64,000 nt of DNA from DASXVX01 sp036504075 (GCA_036504075.1 DASXVX010000055.1:186001-250000), one strand, 5' to 3'. Numbered from the stretch's first letter, positions 41,132 through 50,516 are shown. Made by a program: numbers and translations. Notes: generated from the sequence alone by a model not told the origin.

Positions 41132-41255
41132 CAGGCAGCGAACGACCAGGCCCCGGGCGCCACACGGCGACCCGGGGTCCGTTGTGAGCGCCAACCGGAC
41201 CGGACGGCCATACGATACCAGGGCGGATTTCGCATGGAGGCAGGGGGGGCAGGCA

Positions 41256-41882
41256 GTGGCCGCAGTGGTGAGCAACGGTCCGCGCAACGTGCCCAGGGTG
41301 GCGCTCACCTTCGATGATGGGCCGGATACAACGTTTTCTCCGCAAATCCTCGACATTTTGGAGCGCAAACGGGCCCCGGCGACTTTTTACGTGATCGGCG
41401 ACCGGGCCGATGACCACCGGGAAGTGACCCGGCGCATGGCGCAGGTCGGCGGCGAAGTGGGCAACCACGCGTACGAGGAGAAACACCTGGACCTGCGCAA
41501 ACTCCGGCCGGAACAGCTGCTCCGGAGCCTGGGCCGGACCCACGAAATCATCACCGCCGTGACGGGCCAGGTGCCGGTCACGTTCCGCCCGCCGTTCGGG
41601 TTTTATAACACCTTTGTGCTTTCCACGGCGCAGCGCTTCGGCTACCAGACCGTGCTCTGGGACGTGGACGCGAACGACTGGCAGTCGCTGAGCGGCCAGC
41701 AGATATTGCAGAACGTGCTGCCCAAGGTGCGAAACGGCTCGATCATTCTCATGCACTCGGCGACCACGCTGCCCAGCGAGGACCTCACGGGCACGGTGGT
41801 GGCGTTGCCGTCAATTATCGACGACTTGCGGGCCAGAAAGTTTGAGCTGGTGACCGTCGCCCAGATGCTGGGGCTGCGGTGA
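41256..41882 (+). CDS. polysaccharide deacetylase (NodB domain)
   Basis: GTG at 41256 follows a G7 tract at 6 bases; 208 residues, essentially one NodB homology domain. Motifs: TFDDGPD (catalytic base and metal Asp, about 17-23), GNHAYEEKHLD for the His-x3-5-His metal site (about 70-80), RPPFGFYN (about 107), and ILMHSATT near the C-terminus. It removes N-acetyl groups from peptidoglycan, chitin-like or exopolysaccharide sugars. No signal peptide is evident from this start, so the cellular location is open; an upstream extension into the preceding frame is possible. Confidence 0.9.
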   Translation: MAAVVSNGPRNVPRVALTFDDGPDTTFSPQILDILERKRAPATFYVIGDRADDHREVTRRMAQVGGEVGNHAYEEKHLDLRKLRPEQLLRSLGRTHEIITAVTGQVPVTFRPPFGFYNTFVLSTAQRFGYQTVLWDVDANDWQSLSGQQILQNVLPKVRNGSIILMHSATTLPSEDLTGTVVALPSIIDDLRARKFELVTVAQMLGLR

Positions 41883-41889
41883 CACGCCA

Positions 41890-41919
41890 GAGGGCGCCTC
41901 GCACATGCGGGGCGCCCTC
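41890..41919. terminator. bidirectional terminator hairpin
   Basis: GAGGGCGCC at 41890-41898 pairs with GGCGCCCTC at 41911-41919, between the convergent deacetylase and acyl-CoA synthetase genes. Confidence 0.6.
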
Positions 41920-41931
41920 GTTACGCGGTGC

Positions 41932-43431
41932 CTAAAAGAGCCGCACCACGTCGGGCTTGGTCACCTTGCCCATGGCGTTGCGGGGCAACTCCGCCAGGGT
42001 GAGCAGGCGGCTGGGCAGCTTGTAGGGCGCCAAATGGTCCGCCGCCCACCGGCGCAGGTCTTCGAGCGCCAGGCCAGTGCCGGTCCGCAGCACCGCGGCC
42101 ACGCCGACCCGCTCGCCCCACTCCGGGTCCGGCACGCCTACTACCGCACACTCCGCGATCTCCGGGTGGGTCCGGAGCACCTCTTCGATCTCCAGCGCCG
42201 AGACCTTATAGCCGCCGGTCTTGATGATGTCCACGCTGGCCCGGCCCAAGATGCGATACGCACCGTCTTCCACCACGGCGATGTCGCCCGAGCGGAACCA
42301 GCCGTCCCGGAACGTGGCCTGCGTCGCTTCCGGCTTGCGCCAGTACTCCTGGAACACCGACGGTCCGGCCACTTCGATTTCGCCGGGCGTTCCGGGTGCA
42401 ACCTCCTGGCCCGCCTCGTCCGTCAGCCGGATCGTCACGCCCGGCAGGGGCGTGCCCACGTAGCCGGGACGGCGCCGCCCGTGCAGCGGGTTGGAGATCG
42501 CCATGCCGATCTCCGTCATGCCGTAGCGCTCCAGCAGCACGTGGCCGGTAATCTCCTGCCACCGCTCCAGCACCGTGACCGGCAGAGCGGCGGAGCCGCT
42601 CACCATGAGCCGGAGGTGCCTACAGCCCTGGCTCCATACCGCTTGCCGTGCCGGCGGCGCCGCCTCCCAGGCGGCAATCAGCCGGCTGTAGATGGTCGGC
42701 ACGGCCATGAACAGCGTGAGGTCACCGGCGGCGATGGCGTCCCACACCGCCTCGGCGTCGAAGCGGGGGAGGATCGTCACTTTCGCCCCGGACCAGAGCG
42801 CACAGGTAAGCACGTTGATAATGCCGTGGACGTGATGCAGCGGCAGGAAGAGCAGAATGTGATCATCCGCCTGCCAGCCCCAGGCATCCACCAGGGTGCT
42901 GACCTGCGCCTGGATGTTCCCGTGCGTGGCGACCACGCCTTTGGGTCGGCTGGTCGTACCGCTGGTGTAGAGGATCATCGCCCGGCGCTCGGGCGTAAGG
43001 GTCGGGAGTGCTGCCTCGGCGCCGCCCGCGGGTAGTTCCGTGGTGAGGAGGAACCGGAGTCCGCGCGCCTCGGCAATTGGGCGGACCCGCTCGGCAAATT
43101 CCGGGTCGGCCACGACGATGGCGGCCCCCGAGTCCTCCACCGTGTAGGCCAGTTCCGCCGGCGGATGTGAGACGGCCAGCGGCACGGCCACGCCGCCCGC
43201 CCGCCAGATTCCCCACTGCACGGCGACGTACGTGAAGCCGGGCGGCACCAGGAAGGCCACCCGGGTCTCGGAGAGGTCGGGCGCCCCGGCCAGCAACCAT
43301 CCGGCCACGTTGGTGGATGCGTCAGCCAGGTCCCGGTAGCGGAACGTCCCCTCGGGATCGGCCACGGCCCAGCGGTCCGGGTACTCGGCGGAACGGGCAA
43401 ACAGCGGCAGGCTCAGGTCAGGTGTCGGCAT
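41932..43431 (-). CDS. AMP-forming acyl-CoA synthetase, malonyl-CoA synthetase-like
   Basis: ATG at 43431 is preceded by GGGAGTGA. 499 residues. Motifs: P-loop-like YTSGTTSRPKGVV (about 157-169), HHVHGIINVL, LERYGMTEIGMAISNP (A5, about 292-307), WFRSGDIAVVEDGAYRILGRASVDIIKTGGYKVS (A7-A8 region, about 375-410), and the catalytic Lys in NAMGKVTKPD. LERYGMTEIGMA is typical of ACSF3/MatB enzymes, which activate malonate or methylmalonate with CoA. That substrate is a family inference. It stands alone, with a terminator downstream. Confidence 0.88.
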   Translation of the reverse strand: MPTPDLSLPLFARSAEYPDRWAVADPEGTFRYRDLADASTNVAGWLLAGAPDLSETRVAFLVPPGFTYVAVQWGIWRAGGVAVPLAVSHPPAELAYTVEDSGAAIVVADPEFAERVRPIAEARGLRFLLTTELPAGGAEAALPTLTPERRAMILYTSGTTSRPKGVVATHGNIQAQVSTLVDAWGWQADDHILLFLPLHHVHGIINVLTCALWSGAKVTILPRFDAEAVWDAIAAGDLTLFMAVPTIYSRLIAAWEAAPPARQAVWSQGCRHLRLMVSGSAALPVTVLERWQEITGHVLLERYGMTEIGMAISNPLHGRRRPGYVGTPLPGVTIRLTDEAGQEVAPGTPGEIEVAGPSVFQEYWRKPEATQATFRDGWFRSGDIAVVEDGAYRILGRASVDIIKTGGYKVSALEIEEVLRTHPEIAECAVVGVPDPEWGERVGVAAVLRTGTGLALEDLRRWAADHLAPYKLPSRLLTLAELPRNAMGKVTKPDVVRLF

Positions 43432-43617
43432 CGGACGTCATCACTCCCGTGAAGATGGAAAAGCGATTCTCTAATAATTAACAACTCGGCGCCGAATTCC
43501 TGCCTGGTTAATCAGGCTGCACCCGATTGTGATATCGAACATGGTATGGGATTACAACGTTTTAATCTATTGGTAGCCGTTGCATGGCGGCAACATGGAA
43601 CAGGGGGGCTGGACGAC

Positions 43618-44340
43618 ATGCGGAAGCGGTGGATGGTGGCATTGGCGACGGGAGTTCTGGTGCTCGGAATGGCGGTGGGCGCCACGGCGGCAGGGGTCCG
43701 GAGGAACATTGAGGTGGAGTACGGCGGCATCAATCTGAAGGTGGACGGCAAAGCGGTGGACACCGGCAGTTCACAGCCGTTCGTGGTGGTGGAGGAAGGC
43801 CGCACTTACGTGCCGGCCCGCTACCTGGCCGAAGCTCTGAACGCCAAGGTTGACTGGGATGCGGCGACGAAATCGGTTTTGGTCTCTACGCCCCGCTACT
43901 ACAAGACCGAAACCCAGGGCGACATGACCACGTACACCTTTCCCTACTACGGCGTCAGCGTAAAGTGGCCGGCTGGTGGTAAGACTCAGGCGTCCGACGA
44001 GTTGCTTGAGGTCCAGTACGCGAACAACCTCACCAGCGTTACGGTCATGAATTACCAGGCCGCGGGATTTGACACGATGGTGGATGCAGGCTTGGCGGCC
44101 ATAAAGCAGTCAGGCGCAACCATCACGGCCGAAGAGCCGGTCACGGTGCCCGGAGCCGTGGCGGCCAGGGATGCGACCGGTACGATGAAACTGGCCGGTA
44201 ACGAACTCCCCATGCGGATTCGGTTCGCGGCGGCCGATGCGAAGCACCTGTGGATGGTCATGGTGATCTATAACAAGCAGACCGACCCGGACGGCGCCAA
44301 GGCGAAGAGCTTTCTTTCCGGCTTCACGTTCGGAAACTGA
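43618..44340 (+). CDS. exported protein with copper-amine-oxidase-N stalk domain
   Basis: ATG at 43618 follows AGGGGGG at 9 bases. 240 residues, signal peptide ending in ATA before AGVRR. The stalk domain is at about 30-80 (VVVEEGRTYVPARYLAEALNAKVDWDAATKSV). The C-terminal half (about 90-240) looks like the lipoprotein/PsbP-like fold (YYGVSVKWPAGGKTQ, then RIRFAAADAKHLWMVMVIY), used for solute or partner binding on the outer face. No catalytic site is seen. Single gene. Confidence 0.8.
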   Translation: MRKRWMVALATGVLVLGMAVGATAAGVRRNIEVEYGGINLKVDGKAVDTGSSQPFVVVEEGRTYVPARYLAEALNAKVDWDAATKSVLVSTPRYYKTETQGDMTTYTFPYYGVSVKWPAGGKTQASDELLEVQYANNLTSVTVMNYQAAGFDTMVDAGLAAIKQSGATITAEEPVTVPGAVAARDATGTMKLAGNELPMRIRFAAADAKHLWMVMVIYNKQTDPDGAKAKSFLSGFTFGN

Positions 44341-44398
44341 TCCCATGGCAAATCGACGGCACATCTAACCTGTTATAAAGTGCTCCGCTTTGGGCACC

Positions 44399-44557
44399 CT
44401 AATAAAGGGGAGCGAGGGGAGCCGCTGCGAACCAAAGCCAGTGTTTCCAGCTGGTTCGCATGGGGGGCTCTTGGGTAAAGAGAAGTTGGAAGATGAGCCG
44501 GATGATCTCTGCTAGGACGGCGGCGACGATGGTTCTGACAACCCACTTGGGCAGCAT
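44399..44557 (-). CDS. small hydrophobic peptide, 52 aa (possible)
   Basis: ATG at 44557 follows GAGGTGA at 6 bases. The product begins MLPKWVVRTIVAAVLAEIIR, an amphipathic to hydrophobic helix, continues LIFQLLFTQ, and ends in a Trp-rich tail (SWKHWLWF). Size and character recall small membrane peptides or type I toxins, but no antitoxin RNA is demonstrated. Two inverted repeats lie nearby, 44426-44460 inside the gene and 44633-44667 upstream. Treat as tentative. Confidence 0.35.
   Translation of the reverse strand: MLPKWVVRTIVAAVLAEIIRLIFQLLFTQEPPMRTSWKHWLWFAAAPLAPLY
44426..44460. repeat. inverted repeat within the small peptide gene
   Basis: TGCGAACCA and TGGTTCGCA form 9-base arms around 17 bases, inside the 3' part of the 52-residue frame. 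It may be a structured RNA element or a terminator for the opposite strand. Confidence 0.4.
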
Positions 44558-44688
44558 GGCGACTCACCTCGCTTTTGAGGCCGAGTCTCCCCTCGCTCTC
44601 CCATATTATACCAAGCGAACACATGTGTGGCACCTAGAACCGTTCGACAAGTTTCGAGACGGTTCTCCCGTATTGTGAATCTGCTGCA

Positions 44689-44732
44689 AAGAGCCTGCAT
44701 TTCCCCCGGCGGGGGGGGGGATGCAGGCTCTT
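44689..44732. terminator. strong hairpin with GAGCCTGCAT core
   Basis: AAGAGCCTGCAT at 44689-44700 pairs with ATGCAGGCTCTT at 44721-44732, and inner CCCCC pairs with part of a G10 run. The core arms are the same as in the terminator at 5187-5234. It lies downstream of the GNAT gene on the minus strand. Confidence 0.6.
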
Positions 44733-44796
44733 GGTATTCCAAGTGCATAAAGCGTCCTCGCGTTTGATGTAATGCACCGGCGCCAGGTTCCTGCCC

Positions 44797-45813
44797 TTAG
44801 CCCTGCGCCCACGCAATGCGGGGATCGATGCGCCGGGAGAGCCGGCAGACCGCCGGCTTGAAGCCCTGGCGGGGCCAGAACCGGGAGGAGAGCAGGTTGG
44901 TGGCGCGCCAGTCGGTCAGACAGCAGGTGTAGCCCGCCGCCTCGGCGGCGGCGAGCCCGTGGGTGGTCAGTAGGCGGTTCAGTCGCCGGCCCCGGGCCTC
45001 CGGCCGGGTGGCCGCCACCTCCAGCAGCACGCAGCCTTCCGGCTCCAGCAGGTTCGAGTCCGACGGCTCCGCCGGCACGTACGCCTGGAACGAGAGCACT
45101 CGGCCCGCCTCCAGGGCCAGCCAGACGTCAGTCTTCGGGTCGGCCAGCAGTTCGGCCCAGCCTTCCGGCCAGTCCAGCCGGGCTTCGGGCAGGAAGGCGG
45201 CGAAGCAGGGCGAGAGCGCCTGGTGGGTGGAAATCAGGTCCGCCACGTCCAGCAGTGACGCCAGGTCGTCCGGGGAGGCCCGGCGAATCTCCACACCGGC
45301 CGGAGCCGGGGTCCCCGGGGCCGGGGCTCCCGAAGCGTGGTTTCCCGCCCCCGACCCCAGCGGCAGGAACGCGTGCACCTGCTCCTGCCCGAAGCCGAGG
45401 CCGAACCAGGCGTCCAGCGCCGCCCGGTCGGTGGCGGGGACCAGCACGAAGTGGTTGAAGTAGCCCGCCCCGGCCCACCGGGCCGCCAGGGCGGCGTACA
45501 GGTCCTGGCCCAGCCCGGCCTCCGCATCCGGGGCCAGTCCATGGCCGGCGAGCGGAATCCAGGCGTGCCGACCGCGCAGGGCGTCGTCTTTGGCCGTCCC
45601 CAGCATGAAGCCGGCCAGGCGCTCCCCCGCGAACGCCGCCACGCCGGTCGTGCCGGCCTTGCGCCAGGCGGCTTCGAGGGCGGCCAGGGCGGCGGCGGGC
45701 TCCGCAAACCGGGCGGGGAGCAACGGGGCAGCCGCCCGGTGCGCCCGGTGCCGCAGGGCCAGCAGTTCGGCGGCGGCAGGCAGATGTTCGTCGACAAACG
45801 GTATCAGATGCAA
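44797..45813 (-). CDS. GNAT-family N-acetyltransferase
   Basis: TTG at 45813 follows AAGGAG at 9 bases. 338 residues with two GNAT-like halves joined by an Ala/Pro/Gly linker (GAPAPGTPAPAG, about 158-170). The C-terminal half holds the acetyl-CoA loop pattern LLEVAATRPEARGRRLNRLLTTHGL (about 265-290) followed by CLTDWRATNLLSSRFWPRQGFK. The first half lacks a clear Arg/Gln-x-x-Gly loop and may be structural. It transfers an acyl group from CoA to an unknown amine. Confidence 0.82.
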   Translation of the reverse strand: MHLIPFVDEHLPAAAELLALRHRAHRAAAPLLPARFAEPAAALAALEAAWRKAGTTGVAAFAGERLAGFMLGTAKDDALRGRHAWIPLAGHGLAPDAEAGLGQDLYAALAARWAGAGYFNHFVLVPATDRAALDAWFGLGFGQEQVHAFLPLGSGAGNHASGAPAPGTPAPAGVEIRRASPDDLASLLDVADLISTHQALSPCFAAFLPEARLDWPEGWAELLADPKTDVWLALEAGRVLSFQAYVPAEPSDSNLLEPEGCVLLEVAATRPEARGRRLNRLLTTHGLAAAEAAGYTCCLTDWRATNLLSSRFWPRQGFKPAVCRLSRRIDPRIAWAQG

Positions 45814-45966
45814 GGCGATCGACTCCTTCAGTCACATAACTGTCTACCAGACGAGCAATGCAGCCGGATTGTTCCGCAGGGCACGCCGCAATCTGGGTGC
45901 GGAACCCGCCCGCAACCAGGTTCGTCAGAGAGGTATGAGCCCCCGTCTGGGAAAGAAGGTGCCGTC

Positions 45967-47397
45967 ATGGCCTCCCGTCGTCGCTGGTATCTCATGATCG
46001 CAGCGCTGGCGCTGCTCGCGCTCGTGACCGCAGGTTGCGGACGCCCGACCGCCGGCCCCGCTCCCGCCGGCTGCGTCACCGCCCGCGACATATCCGGCCC
46101 GCCCTCCGGCTACCTGACCTCCGAGCTGAACGTGCAGTCCGGTATCTGCGAGGCGTTCGTGGCCATGGAAGGCTTCGGCCTCAACTTTACGCTGCCCGCA
46201 CCGGTCGACGAGGCCGTCGCCCGGAAGGCGCTACACATCGAAGGCGGCCGCCCGCCCGAGCGGGTGGACATCGGCGGGCCCAATATCTATGTAACGTTCC
46301 CCGCCGGAGCGAACGACGAGGAGACCATCGTCCGCCTCGCCGGCCCCCTGGGCCTGAACGGGGCGACCGTCGACATGGGCTTCCGGGTCCGGCGCCGCCC
46401 CAGCCCGACCATTACGCCGGAAATCAAGCTCGGCGGCGCCTGGCAGCCCGTGACCCCGGGTGTCACGCTTCCCGCCGGACCGCTCACTTTCCGCTTCCGG
46501 CTCACCGGCCACCGACGACAACTTCCGCATTCCCGTCCAGCTGGACTGGGAGGCGGAGGACCGGCTGATTCTCACGCTGCCCGAGCCGCCGCCCCTGGTT
46601 CAGATCTACATCAGCCCCATACCCGGGGATTTCGGCATCAGCAGCCAGGCGGTCAACTTCTTCCTCTACACCGGCGAGCCACCGAAACTGGTCGCCGTTG
46701 ACCCGGCCACCGGCGGGGAGACCGCGCTGGGCGCCGCACCGTCCGACGTCAGGTTTCGGAACGCCGCTCCCGACGGCAAGTGGGTGCTGCTGTCCGCCCT
46801 CACGGTCAACACCATGGACGCCTGGTTGTGCCCACCGGCCTGCGGGTTCAGGTGCTCGACCTGGCCACGCAGCAGGAGCGCACCACCGTCAGCAAGGCGG
46901 AACATTGGGCAGCTAGCTCCCCAGACGGGCGGTTTCTGGCCGGCTTCACCCAGCACGGGGAGCGTGAGGACCCCAAGACCGGGCTGGCGCCGTCCGACCT
47001 GATCATTCACGACCTGCAGACACACCAGGAGCAAGTTTTCCCCGACGCCGCCCAGGTAGGCGTCAGGCACAGCGAAGCGCCGCCGGTCATGCGCATGGCG
47101 TGGTCGGCGGACAGCAAACCCTACTGGAAGTCTCTGAACCCCACCACCGGGACGATCGCGGACGCAACGAGCCCCCCGGACGTCCCGCCGGCGTATGCGC
47201 CGCCGCCGCCCCTGCCCCCCGGTCCCACCGGCTGGACAGTGGCACAGCCGCAAGGCTGGGGTGCGATTACGCTCAAAGGGCCGCAGGGACAAACACGGGC
47301 GGCAGGCGAAGGCCTGGCCCTTGGCTGGCGGCCCGACGGCTCGCTGCTGGTGCTCCGCTGGCCGAATGCCGCCCATCGGCGCAACCCCGGAATCTAA
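45967..47397 (+). pseudogene. lipoprotein gene with two compensating frameshifts
   Basis: ATG at 45967 follows AGAAAGAAGG-type purines. It encodes a signal peptide with lipobox LVTAGC. The frame is good to about residue 178 (FRFRL, near 46502), then sense continues in the +1 frame (TDDNFRIPVQLDWEAEDRL) until about 46840. From there it returns to the first frame (VQVLDLATQQERTTVSKAEHW) and runs to the stop at 47397. The composite resembles a surface protein with a beta-rich N-terminal domain and a WD40/TolB-like end (SSPDGRFLAGF, AWSADSK, GWRPDGSLLVLRW). Either it is decaying or the sequence has two indel errors. It overlaps the convergent sensor gene by 4 bases. Confidence 0.7.
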
Positions 47398-49052
47398 GAG
47401 GCGAGCACGCAGCAATCCCCGCCGGCCTGCCGGGCCGCCTGAAGCGCCGTTTCGGCCGGCAGCAGCGCCGCCTCGGGCGGGAGATTCCCGTCCACCGGCG
47501 CCACGCCGATGCTGACGGTCATGCAATACGGCTGCCCGTCCGCCGTGAAAGGCTCGCTCGCGATCATCAGGCGCATCCGTTCCGCCACCACCATCGCTTC
47601 CGCCGGGTCGGCATCCTCCAGGAGCGCCACGAAGTGATGGTCGCCCAGCCGGGCCAGCAAGTCATACGGGCGCACGCATTGCTGCAGCACGACGATCAGC
47701 TGCGCCACGATCTGCGCTCCCGGGTCCAGGTCCAGCCGGCCGGTAATCTGATGCAAGCCGTCCACATGAATCCGCAGAATGCCCGCCGCGAACCCGCGCT
47801 TCGCTTTATGGACCATCCGCTCCAGGTTGACCTGCATCAGCCGCCGGTTCGGCAGTTCCGTCACAGGGTCGTGCATGGCCATGTGTCGCAACTGGTCCTC
47901 GAGCCGGCGGCGCTCTGTCGCGTCCTGCATGATTCCGACCAGGCTCGCGATGGCGCCGTCCGGCGCCCGCACCGGGGTAATCGTCACCTCGTGGATGCGA
48001 ATGGCGCCGTCTTTATGCCGGTTCTGAATCTCCCCGTGCCAGGGCTGCCCGCCCAGCACGGTGGTCCACATTTCCGCCCAGAACGCCGGTTCATGCGCCC
48101 CGGACGTAAGAATCTGCGGCGTCCGCCCCACCGCTTCTGCGGCCGTGTAGCCGGTCAGGGTGACGAACGCCGGATTGACCCACCGGATCAGGCCCGCCCG
48201 GTCGGTAATCATGACCGCGTTGGCCGCCGACTCCAGGGCCGCCGTCTGTAGCTTCACCTGCTCCTGACGCCGTGCCGACAGGATCGAAATTGCCACCTGA
48301 TCCACAAAGTCCGTAAGCAAACTAACTATACCGGGGTGAAACGAATGTACGCCTTTCGCACGAATAGACAGTGCCCCTAATGTGCCATTGCTCGTCATAA
48401 GAGGGAGGGCGAGATAGACGTCGGTCAGGTGGGACCGCCCGGAGCGAATGGCGATGCCCGCCGGGCCGAACCCTTCCGGCGACTCGTCCCAGCGGAGCCC
48501 GGCCTCTTGCCGAAGCAGGTCCGGACTGCCCGACCAGGCCAAAACGGCGACAGCGCCATCGGGCTCCTTCGCACCAATCCAGACCAGTGGGTAGCCGAAA
48601 GCCGACGACAGCCCGTCACACAGGTTTTTCAGCACCGTCGCCAGCGGGTCCCCCCGCAGCACGCGCTGGTCAAACTCCCGCAGCAAAAGCTGCATGGATT
48701 GGCTTCGCCGCTGCAAAGTAATATCGCTGAAATGGCAGAGCACTGCCGGCCGGCCGTCCATTTGCACCGGACCGGCGCTGACCTCCACCAGGAACGAAGA
48801 GCCGTCCCGGCGCCGGTGCACCGCCTCGAAAACAGCGCCCCCGTAAAACGCATTGTCCAGCTGATTCGCGACCAGCACTTCGTCCTCCACGCAGAGGCCG
48901 TAGTAGCTCATCGACCGAAGCTCCTCCATACTGTAACCGTACGCCGTTGCGGCCACCGTGTTGGCCATGAGAATCTGGCCTTCCGGCGAAATGATCAGGA
49001 CGATTTGCGAAGTCGTTTCGGTCAGACTCTCCAGGGGAATGTAAAGCGACAT
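47394..49052 (-). CDS. PAS-GAF-PAS sensor with a degenerate GGDEF domain
   Basis: ATG at 49052 follows GGAAGGGG at 8 bases. 552 residues without transmembrane helices, so cytoplasmic. Order: PAS (about 5-115, IVLIISPEGQILMANTVAA), GAF-like (about 125-265), PAS with PAC (about 275-390, NAVMITDRAGLIRWVNPAF, then VGIMQDATERRRLEDQL), and a GGDEF-like domain (MHDPVTELPNRRLMQ). The active site reads RLGDHHFVAL instead of GGDEF, and the nucleotide loop is altered, so cyclase activity is unlikely. It may bind GTP or c-di-GMP or act as a protein partner. Two genes away is an Nramp operon, with no clear link. Confidence 0.85.
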   Translation of the reverse strand: MSLYIPLESLTETTSQIVLIISPEGQILMANTVAATAYGYSMEELRSMSYYGLCVEDEVLVANQLDNAFYGGAVFEAVHRRRDGSSFLVEVSAGPVQMDGRPAVLCHFSDITLQRRSQSMQLLLREFDQRVLRGDPLATVLKNLCDGLSSAFGYPLVWIGAKEPDGAVAVLAWSGSPDLLRQEAGLRWDESPEGFGPAGIAIRSGRSHLTDVYLALPLMTSNGTLGALSIRAKGVHSFHPGIVSLLTDFVDQVAISILSARRQEQVKLQTAALESAANAVMITDRAGLIRWVNPAFVTLTGYTAAEAVGRTPQILTSGAHEPAFWAEMWTTVLGGQPWHGEIQNRHKDGAIRIHEVTITPVRAPDGAIASLVGIMQDATERRRLEDQLRHMAMHDPVTELPNRRLMQVNLERMVHKAKRGFAAGILRIHVDGLHQITGRLDLDPGAQIVAQLIVVLQQCVRPYDLLARLGDHHFVALLEDADPAEAMVVAERMRLMIASEPFTADGQPYCMTVSIGVAPVDGNLPPEAALLPAETALQAARQAGGDCCVLAS

Positions 49053-49270
49053 GGCTCGGTCCCCTTCCAGGCGGCATGAGGAATGATGCGAGTGCATGAA
49101 AAGTGAGGGGGATTTCACAAAGCACCGCTTTTCCTTGATTTTGAAGTACCGGCGGGCCGGCTGCAAGATGCCAAAGCACTAGCGGCAAATCCGCCTAATC
49201 GACCTTAAGTTGCGCGAAAGGAGAGCGAAGACAAATTAATAACGCCGATACAAAGACCATCTCGGATGCG

Positions 49271-50512
49271 ATGGACGTCCTGGAAGGCAAGAGCAAGAAA
49301 TCTGGCCTGGCCCGGTTGATGCCGTTCATGGGCCCCGCCATCATCGCCGCCGTCGCTTACGTGGATCCGGGCAATTTTGCCACGAATATTCAGGGTGGTT
49401 CCCAGTATGGTTACATGCTCCTCTGGGTGATTGCGGCCAGCAACCTCATGGCCATGGTGATTCAATCTCTCTCCGCCAAGCTCGGCATTGCCACGGGCAA
49501 GAACCTGGCCGAAATGTGCCGGGACCACTTCCCGCAGTGGGTGGTCACCACCATGTGGGTGCTCATGGAGATCGTCGCCATGTCCACCGACTTGGCCGAG
49601 TTCCTGGGCGCCGCCCTCGGCTTCCACCTGCTCTTTCACATTCCCCTGATCATCGGCGCCCTGCTGACGGCCCTGGCGACTTTCGCCGGCCTGGCCCTGG
49701 AGCGTTACGGCTTCCGGCCGCTGGAAGCGCTGATCGGGGTGCTCCTGGCGGTCGTGGCGATCAGCTATGTCGTGGAAAACTTTATCCAGGTGCCCCAGTG
49801 GGGCCCGCTGGTCTACCACACGTTCGTGCCGCAGTTTCAGGGCAAGGAGAGCGTGCTGCTGGCCGCCGGCATTCTGGGCGCCACGGTCATGCCGCACGTC
49901 ATCTTCCTGCACTCCGGCCTGACCCAGGGCCGGATCGTCACCAAAGACCCGAAGCTGATGCGCCGGCTGTTCCGGTTCGAAATCATCGACGTTGTCATCG
50001 CCATGGGCGTGGCCGGCCTCGTCAACGGCGCCATGCTGGTCATGGCAGCGTCGACTTTTCACGGCAGCGGGCAGGTGGTGGGCTCCATCGAACTGGCCCA
50101 CAAGACGCTGGAGCCGCTGCTGGGCAAGGCGTCGGCCTGGGTGTTCGCCGTCTCGCTGCTCGCTTCGGGCCTGTCGTCCTCCATGGTGGGCACCATGTCC
50201 GGCCAGATTATCATGCAGGGCTTCATGCACCGGCAGATTCCGCTCTGGGTCCGCCGGCTGGTGACCATGGGGCCGACGTTCATCGTGATCCTGATGGGCC
50301 TGGACCCCACCCGCACGCTGGTGCTCAGTCAGGTGGTGCTGAGCCTCGGCCTCCCGTTCGCCGTGATCCCGCTGCTCATGTTCACCCGCCGCAAGGACTT
50401 GATGGGTCCGCTGGCGAACGGGATTCCCGTCAACATTGCGGCGGCGGCGGCGGCGGGTCTGATTGTCGCACTCAACGTTTTCCTGGTCTATCAGACCGTA
50501 TTGGGGGGTTAG
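49271..50512 (+). CDS. mntH: Nramp-family divalent metal transporter
   Basis: 413 residues with 11 helices. The metal-binding DPGN motif (AYVDPGNFATNIQGG, about 29-43) and helix 6 MPH (GATVMPHVIFLHSGL, about 212-226) are intact, indicating proton-coupled Mn2+/Fe2+ import. ATG at 49271 has no ribosome binding site. AAAGGAG at 49217-49223 stands about 11 bases before an in-frame ATT at 49235, so a rare ATT start adding 12 residues is possible. The uspA-like gene follows after 4 bases. Confidence 0.92.
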   Translation: MDVLEGKSKKSGLARLMPFMGPAIIAAVAYVDPGNFATNIQGGSQYGYMLLWVIAASNLMAMVIQSLSAKLGIATGKNLAEMCRDHFPQWVVTTMWVLMEIVAMSTDLAEFLGAALGFHLLFHIPLIIGALLTALATFAGLALERYGFRPLEALIGVLLAVVAISYVVENFIQVPQWGPLVYHTFVPQFQGKESVLLAAGILGATVMPHVIFLHSGLTQGRIVTKDPKLMRRLFRFEIIDVVIAMGVAGLVNGAMLVMAASTFHGSGQVVGSIELAHKTLEPLLGKASAWVFAVSLLASGLSSSMVGTMSGQIIMQGFMHRQIPLWVRRLVTMGPTFIVILMGLDPTRTLVLSQVVLSLGLPFAVIPLLMFTRRKDLMGPLANGIPVNIAAAAAAGLIVALNVFLVYQTVLGG

Positions 50513-50516
50513 GCCG

